64,000 bases of DNA. Source: Streptococcus varani (GTDB lineage: Bacteria > Bacillota > Bacilli > Lactobacillales > Streptococcaceae). A program made the translations under genes and the position numbers. The DNA is taken from positions 62,001 through 126,000 of the forward strand of contig NZ_CTEN01000001.1 of NCBI RefSeq assembly GCF_001375655.1, read 5' to 3'. Position 1 is the first letter of the stretch. Every line of letters starts with the position of its first letter. Positions 7,276 to 17,375 of the stretch are shown here, one piece after another. A model generated the notes under the pieces. The model worked only from the letters and a program-made list of their open reading frames with translations, was not told the origin of the DNA and did not search any database.

Positions 7276-8715
7276 TTAGTCAGCTTGGACTTCGCCACGA
7301 TAGTAAGCTTCTTTATCTTTTGCTTTTGCAAATTGTAATTGAGGGATAAGCAAGAAGAAGAGGCAGACAAGACCGTAGCCGATAACTCCAAGGGATTTGA
7401 AGATGTAACCGATTGGCAACCAAGGAAGAACGAGGTCGATATTTCCATGATAACCGCCTGTTAAACCAAGAAGGGTTACTGCAATCGCACCAAGGGCAAC
7501 TTGGAGCACTCCTGAGATAAAGGACAAAGCAACCGCTGCTTTCCAACCACCCCGTTTGTCAGCATAAACAGCAATGGCTGCATTATCGAAGAATACTGGT
7601 ACGAAACCGGTGATAATCAAGACTGGATTTTTAAAAATAACCAAGAGAGCAATAGTGATCAATTGACCAACTAAACCGAAAGCAAATCCTGACAAGACTG
7701 CATTTGACGAACCAAAGCCATAAGATGCTGCTACGTCAACCGCTGGGAACGAACCAGGAAGAAGTTTACTTGAGATACCTTGGAAGGCATTGGTCAATTC
7801 TGTTACAAACATCCGAACACCTTGCATCAAGATAAAGAGATAAACTGAGAAGGTAAAGGCTGTTTGAATAACATACATGAAGAAAGCTTGTTTAGCTGGG
7901 TTGTAAGCACCTGCACCAATCAATTCTGCATTAGACATCATTTCTGGTCCGAGGACAAGAAGGATACTACCGAAGAAAACGAGCATGAGAGTTGCAGATG
8001 CAACTACTGTATCATGGAAGACACTAAGGAAAGATGGTAATTTAAGATCGTCTAGGTTATCTTCTTTTTTACCTAAGAATGGAGCAATTTTATCTACAAA
8101 CCAAATAGCAAATTGTTGTTGGTGACCGATAGCAAAACCACCACCGCCTGTTAAGCGTTGTGTTGGTTCCACCGTCATGTTTGAACTAACAGCCCAGTAG
8201 AGACCACAAATAATACCAACTGCCCAAGCACCCCAACTATTTTGCAATTGCGGAATGAGAATAAGAACAAATACCGAGATAGTGGCTGCTTGTTGCACCA
8301 TGATGTGACCAGTGATGAAGAGAGTTCTCACTTTGGTCAATTTACGAAGAGCAACCAAGAGAATGTTGACCCCAAAACCAATCAAGAGGGCTATTGTAGC
8401 AACAGAGATAAAACCAATTCCCTCCAATTTAGCATTGGCAGCTGCCAAACCAAAGTAAGGGTCAATAACTGCAGCTTCAAGACTAAACTTTTTAGCAAGG
8501 GCAACCAAGATGGGACGGAAAGTATTTACCAATCCTCCAGCACCTACGTTAAGAATCAGATAACCAACGGTCGCTTTCACGAAACCTGCAAAAACATCAT
8601 GCAGAGGCTTCTTCAATAGTAGGTATCCAATTAATACCAATAAACCTACGAAGAAGGCTGGGTTTTGCAAAATATTTTGCGAAAACCAATTTAATGGGGT
8701 TAGTAATGCATCCAT
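7276..8715 (-). CDS. ulaA: Ascorbate PTS permease EIIC (UlaA)
   Basis: The 479-residue polytopic membrane protein has many hydrophobic helices and family hallmarks such as LNVGAGGLV and VEPTQRLTGGGGFAIGHQQQ. It transports L-ascorbate with phosphorylation, yielding L-ascorbate 6-phosphate. It is the first gene of the ula operon, with AAGGAG before the ATG. Upstream are a TATAAT -10 (8764-8759), a near-consensus cre in the spacer, and the 41-bp ula operator. The C terminus is charged and cytoplasmic. Confidence 0.94.
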   Translation of the reverse strand: MDALLTPLNWFSQNILQNPAFFVGLLVLIGYLLLKKPLHDVFAGFVKATVGYLILNVGAGGLVNTFRPILVALAKKFSLEAAVIDPYFGLAAANAKLEGIGFISVATIALLIGFGVNILLVALRKLTKVRTLFITGHIMVQQAATISVFVLILIPQLQNSWGAWAVGIICGLYWAVSSNMTVEPTQRLTGGGGFAIGHQQQFAIWFVDKIAPFLGKKEDNLDDLKLPSFLSVFHDTVVASATLMLVFFGSILLVLGPEMMSNAELIGAGAYNPAKQAFFMYVIQTAFTFSVYLFILMQGVRMFVTELTNAFQGISSKLLPGSFPAVDVAASYGFGSSNAVLSGFAFGLVGQLITIALLVIFKNPVLIITGFVPVFFDNAAIAVYADKRGGWKAAVALSFISGVLQVALGAIAVTLLGLTGGYHGNIDLVLPWLPIGYIFKSLGVIGYGLVCLFFLLIPQLQFAKAKDKEAYYRGEVQAD

Positions 8716-8758
8716 GATAGAATCTCCTTTTAATATTGTTTTGATTTCCTATGGCTTT

Positions 8759-8787
8759 ATTATAGTTTTTGTAAGCGTAAACAAAAA
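8759..8787 (-). promoter_or_regulatory. ulaA operon promoter
   Basis: The -10 TATAAT is at 8764-8759; the -35 position at 17-nt spacing reads TTTTTG (8787-8782), a poor match. The distance of 23 nt from the -10 to the operator is the same as at ulaG. Confidence 0.7.
8769..8783. promoter_or_regulatory. CcpA cre site in the ulaA promoter
   Basis: TTGTAAGCGTAAACA matches the consensus WTGWAARCGYWWWCW at every position. It lies in the spacer of the ulaA promoter, so CcpA binding should repress the operon when preferred sugars are present. Confidence 0.8.
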
Positions 8788-8828
8788 GACCAAGATACAC
8801 ACAACTTTGTGTGCAAAAATAGGCTGAA
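8788..8828. promoter_or_regulatory. Operator-like element upstream of ulaA (candidate UlaR site)
   Basis: This is the second copy of the element at 2046-2086: GACCAAGATA, the dyad CACACA-N4-TGTGTG, then CAAAAATAGGCTGAA. It sits directly upstream of the -35 region. The dyad changes compensate in both arms (T/A to C/G at the outer position), supporting a protein-bound inverted repeat. Confidence 0.72.
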
Positions 8829-8901
8829 TGAAGCAATGGAAGAACAAAGCCTGTCAAACTAGCGGGCTGAGCACTTCAAATGGGAACTTTTCACATGCAA
8901 A

Positions 8902-8922
8902 AAACCTGGATTGACCAGGTTT
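8902..8922 (-). terminator. Terminator downstream of the MFS gene
   Basis: AAACCTGG (8902-8909) and CCAGGTTT (8915-8922) form a perfect stem around ATTGA, with runs of A/T on both sides. It should stop transcription from the alpha-glucoside genes before ulaA. Confidence 0.75.
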
Positions 8923-8932
8923 GGTTTTTTAT

Positions 8933-10102
8933 TTAGCAATCATTTTCTTGAAGCCGAGGCTTAAATTGAATCCAAAGGTATAAGGAAATAAAGATGACCA
9001 GAGCTAAAAAGGCATAAAGCGCTAAGGTTAAATTGAAACCTAACCAACTTCCCAAGTAGCCACTGATAAGAGGAGTCAGTAGAGAAGAACCACCCATATA
9101 GATACTCATGGCTATCATCTGGCTACTACTTTGCAAATTAACTGGAACCAATTCCGCAATAAGAAATTTAGAAGTAATGAGGATAATAGGAGTCGTGAGG
9201 GCTTGGAGACTACTAAAAAGGACAATATAGAGACTCCCCTGAGCCAATGAAAAACCTAAGAATTGCAGAACAAAGATAGCAGAGGACAGAAGTAAGAGAT
9301 GCTGATTACCATATTTATGAATTAGCTTCATACTATAGAAGTACATCGGAATTTCCAATAGTGATCCCATAGCCCATTTAAGAGAGATTTCAAATTGACT
9401 AGCTTCTAGAGCTAGCATTTTGTCAACCACAATTCCTGTGTTAGCCACTACCAAACCATAGAGTAGAAATAAAATGAAAACTAGAAAGAGATAGGGCTTG
9501 TTTTTGATCAGGTTAACAGCAGAAACTGTCTCTGGATCCTTTCTTCTTTGGTGACAACTATCAGGCAAACGGCGAGAAAATGATAGAATACCTAAAGTAA
9601 AAGTCAGAACCGCCAATGTAATACCCTTAAAACCAAAATAATTAATGAGGAGAGTAGAAGAAAGACTACCCAGAGTCCAACCAATAGAACCAAATACCTT
9701 TAGGCGCGAAAGGTTCTCAGCCATAGTCAAATTGACACCCATAATCCAGGTATCAATGAGGCTGCAGAGGCTATTCACCAGACCACCGCAAAAACCCACT
9801 AGGAGGACAACTAGGACAAGAGAATCCTGGTTGAGTCCAAAAAGAAGACTAGCAAAGAATCCCAAAAGAAAAAGGGAAACTAGAGAAATCCATTTGGAAG
9901 TTTGGAAGGCATTTGATAGAAAACCAAAAAATAGTTGCAATAGGATTGTCAAAACAGCGTAGGCCGACAGAGCATAACTTCTTTCTAGGCTGCTGTAGCC
10001 CATTTGTGCCATATAAGGAATAAAATTTGACATGCAAAGGCTGAAAGTAATGTAGGCTAGTAACTGCAGACCAGCAAATCCTATTTTTTCTTTTTTCATC
10101 AT
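8933..10102 (-). CDS. MFS transporter, LacY-like type
   Basis: The 389-residue protein has about 12 hydrophobic segments and the layout of the MFS_1-like/LacY-type family, with conserved polar spots such as GFLSNAF after helix 2 and KVFGSIGWTLG in the middle. It is the last gene of a unit starting with the alpha-glucoside PTS gene (13122) and GH4 glucosidase. The 69-bp gap upstream contains a weak hairpin but no clear promoter. A role in sugar or glycoside uptake or efflux is inferred only from context; the substrate is unknown. Confidence 0.75.
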   Translation of the reverse strand: MMKKEKIGFAGLQLLAYITFSLCMSNFIPYMAQMGYSSLERSYALSAYAVLTILLQLFFGFLSNAFQTSKWISLVSLFLLGFFASLLFGLNQDSLVLVVLLVGFCGGLVNSLCSLIDTWIMGVNLTMAENLSRLKVFGSIGWTLGSLSSTLLINYFGFKGITLAVLTFTLGILSFSRRLPDSCHQRRKDPETVSAVNLIKNKPYLFLVFILFLLYGLVVANTGIVVDKMLALEASQFEISLKWAMGSLLEIPMYFYSMKLIHKYGNQHLLLLSSAIFVLQFLGFSLAQGSLYIVLFSSLQALTTPIILITSKFLIAELVPVNLQSSSQMIAMSIYMGGSSLLTPLISGYLGSWLGFNLTLALYAFLALVIFISLYLWIQFKPRLQENDC

Positions 10103-10171
10103 CGTCTTTATCCAAACAGAAAGAAGGCAGCAATATACACTATATCGCCACTCTTTCTTTTTTCTATTTTA

Positions 10172-11533
<1,362 letters not shown>

Positions 11534-11538
11534 TCATC

Positions 11539-13122
11539 TTAATTTTCTAATAATGCTTCAAATTCTTCACGGACATAAGGTACTGATAAACCGACAATAA
11601 CCTGAACTGCTCGCCCTTTAAGAACCAAGCCGTGGGCACCAAAGTCTTTGAAGTTTTCTTCTCTAGCAATCTTACTTTCATCTTTTACGGTGATACGTAA
11701 ACGAGTGGCACAATTGGTTACATCCTGAATATTCTCCGCACCACCCAAGAGAGTTAGGTAGGCTTCTGCTTGTTCAACTGCTGGTGATTTAGCCTTAGTA
11801 GTCGTAACTACCTTGTCAGCTTTTTTCTCCATATATTCTGACTTGCTGTAGAGTTTGGTTTCTTCATCATCGTCCTCACGACCCGGTGTTTTAAAGTCAA
11901 ACTTGCGAATCAAGAAGACAAAGAGGAAGTACCAGATTGCTCCGAAAACCAGACCCAGAATTACCTGAGTAACATAGGTCATATAGTGATTTTGACCAAG
12001 TGGCAACCAGTTGACGAAGAACCAGTTAATCAAACCACCACCAAAGTCACCAACAACACCGAGAGAGAAAGCCAAAGCTTGAAGAGTCGCATCCAAGATA
12101 GCATGGACCACAAAGAGCATAGGTGCCACAAACAAGAAGGTAAATTCAAGGGGTTCTGTTACACCAATCAGAACAGCTGTCAGGGTAGCTGGAATCATGA
12201 GACCAAGTACCTTCTTACGTTTTTCAGGTTTAGATGTTTTGAGAAAAGCTCCCATTACACCTATAGATCCAAAAACCTTACACATACCGGAAAGAGAGAA
12301 ACCAATTGGGAAGAGTTCTTTCAAAGGCTGAGTAGATTGGGCAAATTCGTGCAAATGTGTTGCCCAGTAAGCGGATGTTCCACCCTGAACAATGGCATTA
12401 TCATAGGTAAATGGCGCGTAGATGAAATGGTGCAATCCTGTTGGAATCAAAATCTTTTGCAGGAAACCGTAAACCCAGATTCCTACCGGACCACTGTTGA
12501 TAAAGAAACCTTGCATCCCTCTAATACCCTCTTGAACATGTGGCCAAATAAGACAGGTCAACCATGCAACTGGTAACATGATGAAGAAGGAAATTGCAAC
12601 AACAAAAGATGATCCTCTGAAAATGCCGACTGCATCAGGGAGTTCCGTATCGAAATAACGGTTGTGAGCCCAAACAACGATACCCGAGATCAAGAGAGCT
12701 CCCAACATACCTGTATCCAAAGTTTTGATCCCAGCAATCATGGTCAAACCAGAACCGGTGCTCACTTCAGCAGCAAAATCAACACCGAAGAAGGAACCCC
12801 AATAGGTCAACATGCCATTAATAAAGTAGTTGAAAGTGAGATAGGTTGCCAAAGCTTCTAAACAGGCCCGAGCTTGTTGTTTTTTGGCTAAGGCAATGGG
12901 TAGAGCCAGGGCAAAGAGGGCAGGCAACTGCATAAAGACCATCCAACCGCCGTTGGCTACGATTTGCCAGAATTGGTACCAGACATGGTCTGGATTGGCT
13001 AAGGAGCCAACAATGTTTGGATTCGTAAAGACGATGGACAGACCAACCATAATACCCGAGAAGGCAAAGAGCAGGGTCGGTGTGAACATAGCTCCACCAA
13101 ATCTTTGGATTTTTTGCATCAT
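11539..13122 (-). CDS. Alpha-glucoside PTS permease EIICB
   Basis: The 527-residue protein is a glucose-superfamily EIICB: an N-terminal membrane EIIC (about 1-420, with the typical GVTEPLEFTFLF loop), a charged linker, and a C-terminal EIIB with its phosphocysteine in DVTNCATRLRITV. There is no EIIA domain, so it must borrow a soluble or fused glucose-type EIIA. I start at the ATG at 13122, with AAAGGA 9 nt upstream; a longer form from 13140 would include the ribosome site. Pairing with the GH4 enzyme assigns it to alpha-glucosides. The promoter carries a cre in its spacer. Confidence 0.9.
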   Translation of the reverse strand: MMQKIQRFGGAMFTPTLLFAFSGIMVGLSIVFTNPNIVGSLANPDHVWYQFWQIVANGGWMVFMQLPALFALALPIALAKKQQARACLEALATYLTFNYFINGMLTYWGSFFGVDFAAEVSTGSGLTMIAGIKTLDTGMLGALLISGIVVWAHNRYFDTELPDAVGIFRGSSFVVAISFFIMLPVAWLTCLIWPHVQEGIRGMQGFFINSGPVGIWVYGFLQKILIPTGLHHFIYAPFTYDNAIVQGGTSAYWATHLHEFAQSTQPLKELFPIGFSLSGMCKVFGSIGVMGAFLKTSKPEKRKKVLGLMIPATLTAVLIGVTEPLEFTFLFVAPMLFVVHAILDATLQALAFSLGVVGDFGGGLINWFFVNWLPLGQNHYMTYVTQVILGLVFGAIWYFLFVFLIRKFDFKTPGREDDDEETKLYSKSEYMEKKADKVVTTTKAKSPAVEQAEAYLTLLGGAENIQDVTNCATRLRITVKDESKIAREENFKDFGAHGLVLKGRAVQVIVGLSVPYVREEFEALLEN

Positions 13123-13171
13123 AAGAGAAAATCCTTTCATTTTCTTTTTTTGTGGGATATCCGATAGTTTT

Positions 13172-13200
13172 AGTATATAGAAAGCGTTTTCTAATTACAA
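13172..13200 (-). promoter_or_regulatory. Promoter of the alpha-glucoside operon with embedded cre
   Basis: Minus strand -35 TTGTAA (13200-13195), 17-nt spacer, -10 TATACT (13177-13172). The spacer holds the palindrome TAGAAAGCGTTTTCTA (13178-13193), a close cre match, predicting direct CcpA repression. Confidence 0.75.
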
Positions 13201-13239
13201 TAGAATTTCCTCTTCTTGTACACTTGCACCGGCATAAAA

Positions 13240-13266
13240 AAAAATTCACATTAAGCGTGAATTTTT
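13240..13266 (-). terminator. Terminator of the rpiR-type gene
   Basis: AAAAATTCAC (13240-13249) and GTGAATTTTT (13257-13266) form a perfect 10-bp stem, with a further T-run on the minus strand, directly after the regulator stop. Confidence 0.75.
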
Positions 13267-13273
13267 CACAGGA

Positions 13274-14038
13274 TTATATTGAGTTTTCTTGACTCTTAAA
13301 AATACTATATTTAATAAAGAGTAATTCAACCAAAATATAGTAGAGCATGGTTAGTTTGTAATCTGGAAACCGATCAATAAAGTTGAGTTTGGCAGAAGAA
13401 ATATAAAGGGATTCATCGCTCATATCGGCCAAGGGATTGTTTTTAAATTCTGTGACAGAAATAATGGTCACACCCTTAATCTTAAGGTGACGAGCAATAT
13501 CCAAAACCTGAGGATTAGTACCACCTAAAGAGAGGAGAATCATAGTATCGCCAGCCTGTAAAAGATCAAAGAGGGAACAGTCGAAGGTAACTCCACCCAC
13601 ATCATAGACTAACTCATTGCAGGATAGAAACATGCGCTTCAACTGCTTAGCAACAGCATTTTGAACATCGCCAGAACCATAGATAAAGAGACGGTCTGCA
13701 TCATGAATCAGCTGGCAGATCTCACTATAATCTTTACGTTGTAATTCCTCAATGTACTGAATCATGAGACTACAAGCATCGTCGAAGGCTCTCTGATCCA
13801 GCACCTTTTCAGAACTAGCATCCAGATTGAGCATGACCCGAAATTCACTAAAACCCGAGAAACCAATCTTCCGAACAAAACGAGAAATAGTCGTCCGTGA
13901 GACATTGGTCAAATCGGCCAGCTCATTGATAGTAGCCTTAAAAACTTTTGCTTGGTTAGACTTAATAAACGCCCATATTTGCAGATCTGTTTCATTGAGG
14001 GCTGCATAGTGCTTATAAACACACTCTTCTACTTTCAT
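13274..14038 (-). CDS. RpiR/MurR-family transcriptional regulator
   Basis: The 254-residue protein has the N-terminal HTH of the RpiR family (TINELADLTNVSRTTISRFV, about residues 37-56) and a C-terminal SIS sugar-phosphate-binding domain (LFIYGSGDVQNAVAKQ; LSLGGTNPQVLDIA). It is upstream of the alpha-glucoside PTS/GH4 genes, separated from them by its own terminator, so it is probably their local regulator responding to a sugar phosphate. A minus-strand promoter with -35 TTGCAT, 17 nt and -10 TATGAT lies upstream. The IS200-type element lies just beyond that promoter. Confidence 0.85.
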   Translation of the reverse strand: MKVEECVYKHYAALNETDLQIWAFIKSNQAKVFKATINELADLTNVSRTTISRFVRKIGFSGFSEFRVMLNLDASSEKVLDQRAFDDACSLMIQYIEELQRKDYSEICQLIHDADRLFIYGSGDVQNAVAKQLKRMFLSCNELVYDVGGVTFDCSLFDLLQAGDTMILLSLGGTNPQVLDIARHLKIKGVTIISVTEFKNNPLADMSDESLYISSAKLNFIDRFPDYKLTMLYYILVELLFIKYSIFKSQENSI

Positions 14039-14119
14039 AATATACTCCTCTTTCTTTACATGTCTCTCTCTTCTATCATACCCTTTTCAGGTAATATATG
14101 CAAACCCTTTCAGAGAGGA

Positions 14120-14142
14120 AAAACCTGGGTTTTGACCAGGTT
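14120..14142 (-). terminator. Terminator at the downstream edge of the IS200-type element
   Basis: AAACCTGG and CCAGGTTT around GTTTTGA form a strong stem followed on the minus strand by TTTTTCC. It would stop read-through from the IS or beyond into the rpiR-type gene. Confidence 0.6.
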
Positions 14143-14159
14143 TCATTCCCTTTATGAAG

Positions 14160-14870
14160 TCAAAACCACCCGTGAAAACGGGTGGCTTGTACACCAGCTA
14201 TAAGCCGTTAAACTCCAGCGGCGTCTAAAGACGCTCGCTGAACTTACGTTCAGGTTATGCTTTGATTACTTGACTAATGCCCGTAACAACGGGCTTTTAT
14301 CTTATTCTAAAGCCTCTATCCGAGAATGGATCTTCATATTCTTTTACACTTAGCTTATCAAGTGCAATGTCATCCTTCTCTTGCTCACGAATATATTTCG
14401 CAACAGTTTTCTCGTTTAATCCAACCGTACTGACGTAGTATCCCCGTGCCCAAAATTTGCGATTTCCATATTTATACTTTAAATTGGCATGCTTATCGAA
14501 TATCATTAGAGCACTTTTACTTTTTAGATATCCCATGAAATCGGAAATCGCAAGTTTTGGTGGAATCAGAACAAGCATGTGAACATGATCTGCCATCATA
14601 TGACCTTCTACTATTTCAACACTTTTATAGTGACATAGATGACGGAAAATTTCGATTAAGTCCTGTCTAATTTTGTAGTAAATGGACTTGCGACGATACT
14701 TTGGTGTAAAAACAATGTGATATTTGCACATCCATCTGGTGTGTGATAAACTATAGCTGGTTTTAGCCATTTATTTTCCCTCCTTTATCTAACCTGAACA
14801 ATTAGATTATACATGGAAAAATAAATGGAAGCTAGAAGCCTTGTTAGCCACCAGCATAGCTGGTGGTTTT
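14160..14870 (-). mobile_element. IS200-type insertion sequence
   Basis: One tnpA-type gene is flanked by subterminal hairpins, as in the IS200/IS605 family, which lacks terminal inverted repeats and target duplications. The hairpin upstream of tnpA is CCACCAGC-ATA-GCTGGTGG (14848-14866); the downstream-end hairpin is CCACCCGT-GAAA-ACGGGTGG (14166-14185). The downstream noncoding part (14186-14296) holds further short hairpins, including a plus-oriented GCCCGT-AACA-ACGGGC-TTTT, which could block outside transcription from entering tnpA. Exact ends are approximate to about 10-15 bp. No tnpB is present. Confidence 0.8.
14297..14770 (-). CDS. tnpA: IS200/IS605-family Y1 transposase TnpA
   Basis: The 157-residue HUH endonuclease has its metal-binding HVH at residues 62-64 (MADHVHMLVLIPP), the catalytic tyrosine probably Tyr126 (KTVAKYIREQ), and the family signatures KYHIVFTPKYRRK and FWARGYYVSTVG. 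It moves the element as single-stranded DNA by peel-and-paste. The ORF is full length with AGGAGGGAAAATAA before the ATG, so it may be active. Confidence 0.95.
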   Translation of the reverse strand: MAKTSYSLSHTRWMCKYHIVFTPKYRRKSIYYKIRQDLIEIFRHLCHYKSVEIVEGHMMADHVHMLVLIPPKLAISDFMGYLKSKSALMIFDKHANLKYKYGNRKFWARGYYVSTVGLNEKTVAKYIREQEKDDIALDKLSVKEYEDPFSDRGFRIR

Positions 14871-14914
14871 TTCATTTTTCTCTACGAGAAAAACTGGCTG
14901 GAAGCCATAATAGA

Positions 14915-14935
14915 AAATGGCCCATAGGACCATTT
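14915..14935 (-). terminator. Terminator of the fructose-family PTS operon
   Basis: On the minus strand AAATGGTCC / GGGCCATTT pair over 9 bp (one G-U) with a TAT loop, then TTCTATT. It lies about 70 nt after the aldolase stop codon. Confidence 0.6.
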
Positions 14936-15006
14936 CGACTCTAGTTTATTCACAATGAAATAAGCTCTGTATGAACAAAATAAATAGATTCCAGTTTTAA
15001 ATAATA

Positions 15007-15906
15007 TTAGTTAAATTCATTACGCCACTGATTCATGCCAGCTTCTCGATAAAGGCTAGCTTTCCCAACAGAATTAAATAGTTCCATTTTGTGCTTGATA
15101 ACTGCTTTGCCAGCTTCAATACACTCAGGATTTATAACATTCGCATCCCACAATTCTGTAGTGGATAAAATCTCTCTACACTTTTTATAGTAGGCATACT
15201 TATAGTCTGAAGAAATATTAACTTTCTGAATACCAATTTGGACTGCCTCCGCAATTTCTTCATCTGGATTAGCAGAACCGCCATGAAGAACTAGCGGAAG
15301 ATCGACTTTTTCTTTAATAGCTTTTAAAACATCCATTTTTAATTCTGGTTTAACATCTTTTGGATAAATACCATGAGCTGTACCAATCGCCACTGCTAAA
15401 GTATTAATTCCCGTTTTTTCCACAAATTCTAGAGCATCTTCTGGATTGGTATAGATGATTTTACTAACTCCTCCTTCAACACTATTACCTGTATTCCCAA
15501 TAGTTCCTAACTCTGCTTCTACTGAAACGCCGATGGTTTTACAAACATCAACTATTTCTTTTGTCAAAGCAATATTTTCCTCGAAAGGCAGCAGTGAACC
15601 ATCAATCATAACTGAACTAAACCCAGCATGGATCGCTCTCATAACTGATTTTAGACTATCTCCATGATCTAAATGCAAAACAAATGGCACTGGACTATTT
15701 TTAACACGAGAAAGTACGTATTGAAAAAAATCATCCTTAGCGTACTCCAATTCAGTTGGATGAACTGCGATAATTGCTGGCGAATCATTTTCTTCAGCTG
15801 CTTCAACAACTGTTCTTAAAAAATTACTATCTGCAATATTAAAAGCACCAACCGCAAATTTATTTTCTTTTGCCACTTCAAGTAACTGTGTCATATTAAT
15901 CAACAT
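15007..15906 (-). CDS. Class II ketose-(bis)phosphate aldolase
   Basis: The 299-residue protein is a Zn-dependent class II aldolase of the FbaA/KbaY/GatY family. Visible landmarks are FVLHLDHGDS (catalytic Asp and Zn His), EAELGTIGN, AIGTAHGIY and LVLHGGS (phosphate loop). It would cleave a ketose 1-phosphate or bisphosphate to dihydroxyacetone phosphate plus an aldehyde. The start is set at the ATG (15906) behind GAGAGG; the frame extends to a TTG at 15921 overlapping that site. It is the last gene after a fructose-type PTS, with no phosphofructokinase between. Its exact substrate cannot be assigned. Confidence 0.85.
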   Translation of the reverse strand: MLINMTQLLEVAKENKFAVGAFNIADSNFLRTVVEAAEENDSPAIIAVHPTELEYAKDDFFQYVLSRVKNSPVPFVLHLDHGDSLKSVMRAIHAGFSSVMIDGSLLPFEENIALTKEIVDVCKTIGVSVEAELGTIGNTGNSVEGGVSKIIYTNPEDALEFVEKTGINTLAVAIGTAHGIYPKDVKPELKMDVLKAIKEKVDLPLVLHGGSANPDEEIAEAVQIGIQKVNISSDYKYAYYKKCREILSTTELWDANVINPECIEAGKAVIKHKMELFNSVGKASLYREAGMNQWRNEFN

Positions 15907-15933
15907 AATAAAACCTCTCAAAAAACTTTCTAT

Positions 15934-17025
15934 TTAGCTAAAACTCAATCCAGACAAATCAATTTCTTCTTCAATATCCTCGACTATACCATTTGCTTCT
16001 TCCTCACTAATTTCTTTTTTTAGTACAACTAGTAACAGCGCTGTTACTAGTGAACCAACCAGCAGTGCAATAATTGCAACAATAGGTCTAGTCATTGCTG
16101 GAATAACAAATACGCCACCCGATGGAACCGGTGAACCATTTCCAAAATAATATGAAATCATGCCAGTAATGCCACATCCAATTGAGGTAGCTGTTACCGT
16201 TCTCAGCAAATCATTCATTGCAATTGGAATCACACCTTCACTAATCATACACAGTCCCATGGGAAAAGCAACTTTAATATTTTCAACTTCCTGATTTGTA
16301 AAAATGCGTTTCTTTGCTATTTTTGAAATAATCAGTCCAAATGTAACACCAATCGGGGGGACCATAGCAGCTAAAACCTTAATTCCCTCAGGTTCTAGAA
16401 TTCCTTCTAAGAGCAAACCATCTGCAATCAAGTTCGGAACTTTAGAGATTGCTCCACCATAATCAATACAACCAATGAATCCAATAATAAATCCATACAA
16501 TGCTTTTTGTGATTGGTCCAGACCCGTAATAAAGTTTGTCAAACCACTTGTCATCGCAACTAGTGGAGTTCCTAAAACAAAGAACATAATCAAGCCACCT
16601 AACATTGCTGTAAGAGTCGGAATGATCATCATTGGCATCAAGGCATCAGCCCAACTAGGAACTTTAAGTGATTTTCGAATAAATTTAGCTATATAACCTG
16701 CAATGAAACCACCAATGACACCTCCTAAAAATCCTGCCCCTAAAAAACTAGCAATCTGCCCCATTAGAAATCCTGGCGCAATTCCTGGTCGGTCAGCAAT
16801 CGAATAAGCAATATAGCCTGCAATGAAGGAAGGCAATAACCCCATACCAAATACACCTAAGGTTGTCAAAGAACTTGCAAATGTCATTTCAGAAAAATCA
16901 GTAATATATGCCCCACCCATAAGATTCCCAATTGCAATTAACAAACCTGAAGCTACAACAAGGGGCAACATATATGATATAGCTGTTAACAAATGTTGCT
17001 TTATTTCGTTTATAACTTTCTTCAT
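15934..17025 (-). CDS. Fructose-family PTS permease EIIC
   Basis: The 363-residue membrane protein is of the fructose-type EIIC class: about nine hydrophobic segments, APGFLMGQIASFLGAGFLGG, and the late GSPVPSGGVFVIP loop. The B and A domains are separate genes directly upstream (17040 and 17376), unlike the usual fused FruA. The start at 17025 has GGAG 8 nt upstream; a longer frame from 17043 would start on the ribosome site. Substrate is uncertain (fructose or a related ketose or polyol). Confidence 0.87.
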   Translation of the reverse strand: MKKVINEIKQHLLTAISYMLPLVVASGLLIAIGNLMGGAYITDFSEMTFASSLTTLGVFGMGLLPSFIAGYIAYSIADRPGIAPGFLMGQIASFLGAGFLGGVIGGFIAGYIAKFIRKSLKVPSWADALMPMMIIPTLTAMLGGLIMFFVLGTPLVAMTSGLTNFITGLDQSQKALYGFIIGFIGCIDYGGAISKVPNLIADGLLLEGILEPEGIKVLAAMVPPIGVTFGLIISKIAKKRIFTNQEVENIKVAFPMGLCMISEGVIPIAMNDLLRTVTATSIGCGITGMISYYFGNGSPVPSGGVFVIPAMTRPIVAIIALLVGSLVTALLLVVLKKEISEEEANGIVEDIEEEIDLSGLSFS

Positions 17026-17039
17026 TATAAATTCTCCTA

Positions 17040-17351
17040 TCATCTTCTTAATTCTTCTTCAACCTTGAGAATAAGTTGTTTTGGTGCTTTGGTTACAATT
17101 GATGTACCAACTTTTATAGTTTTTTTACCTTTAAATCGTTCCATTCCTGTTATAGCAATATCAATAGCTAAAATTACTACATCAGCTTCTCTAATTTGCT
17201 CCTGCGTCAATTCATTTTCAGTCCCAATTGTTCCTTGGGTTTCCAAATGAATTGTATGACCAAGCGATTCAGCTGCACGAATCAGCTTTTCTTTTGCAAT
17301 ATACGTGTGTGCTATCCCAGACGTACATGCAGCAACACCAACAATTTTCAT
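17040..17351 (-). CDS. Fructose-family PTS EIIB component
   Basis: The 103-residue protein is a stand-alone fructose-type EIIB. The phosphocysteine is in AACTSGIAHTYIAKE (Cys9); the usual family reading is CPTGIAHT, so the two residues after Cys are changed while GIAHT is kept. It receives phosphate from the EIIA encoded upstream. The EIIC gene follows after about 14 bp. Confidence 0.88.
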   Translation of the reverse strand: MKIVGVAACTSGIAHTYIAKEKLIRAAESLGHTIHLETQGTIGTENELTQEQIREADVVILAIDIAITGMERFKGKKTIKVGTSIVTKAPKQLILKVEEELRR

Positions 17352-17375
17352 TTAAACTCCTCCTTATTTGAGTTT

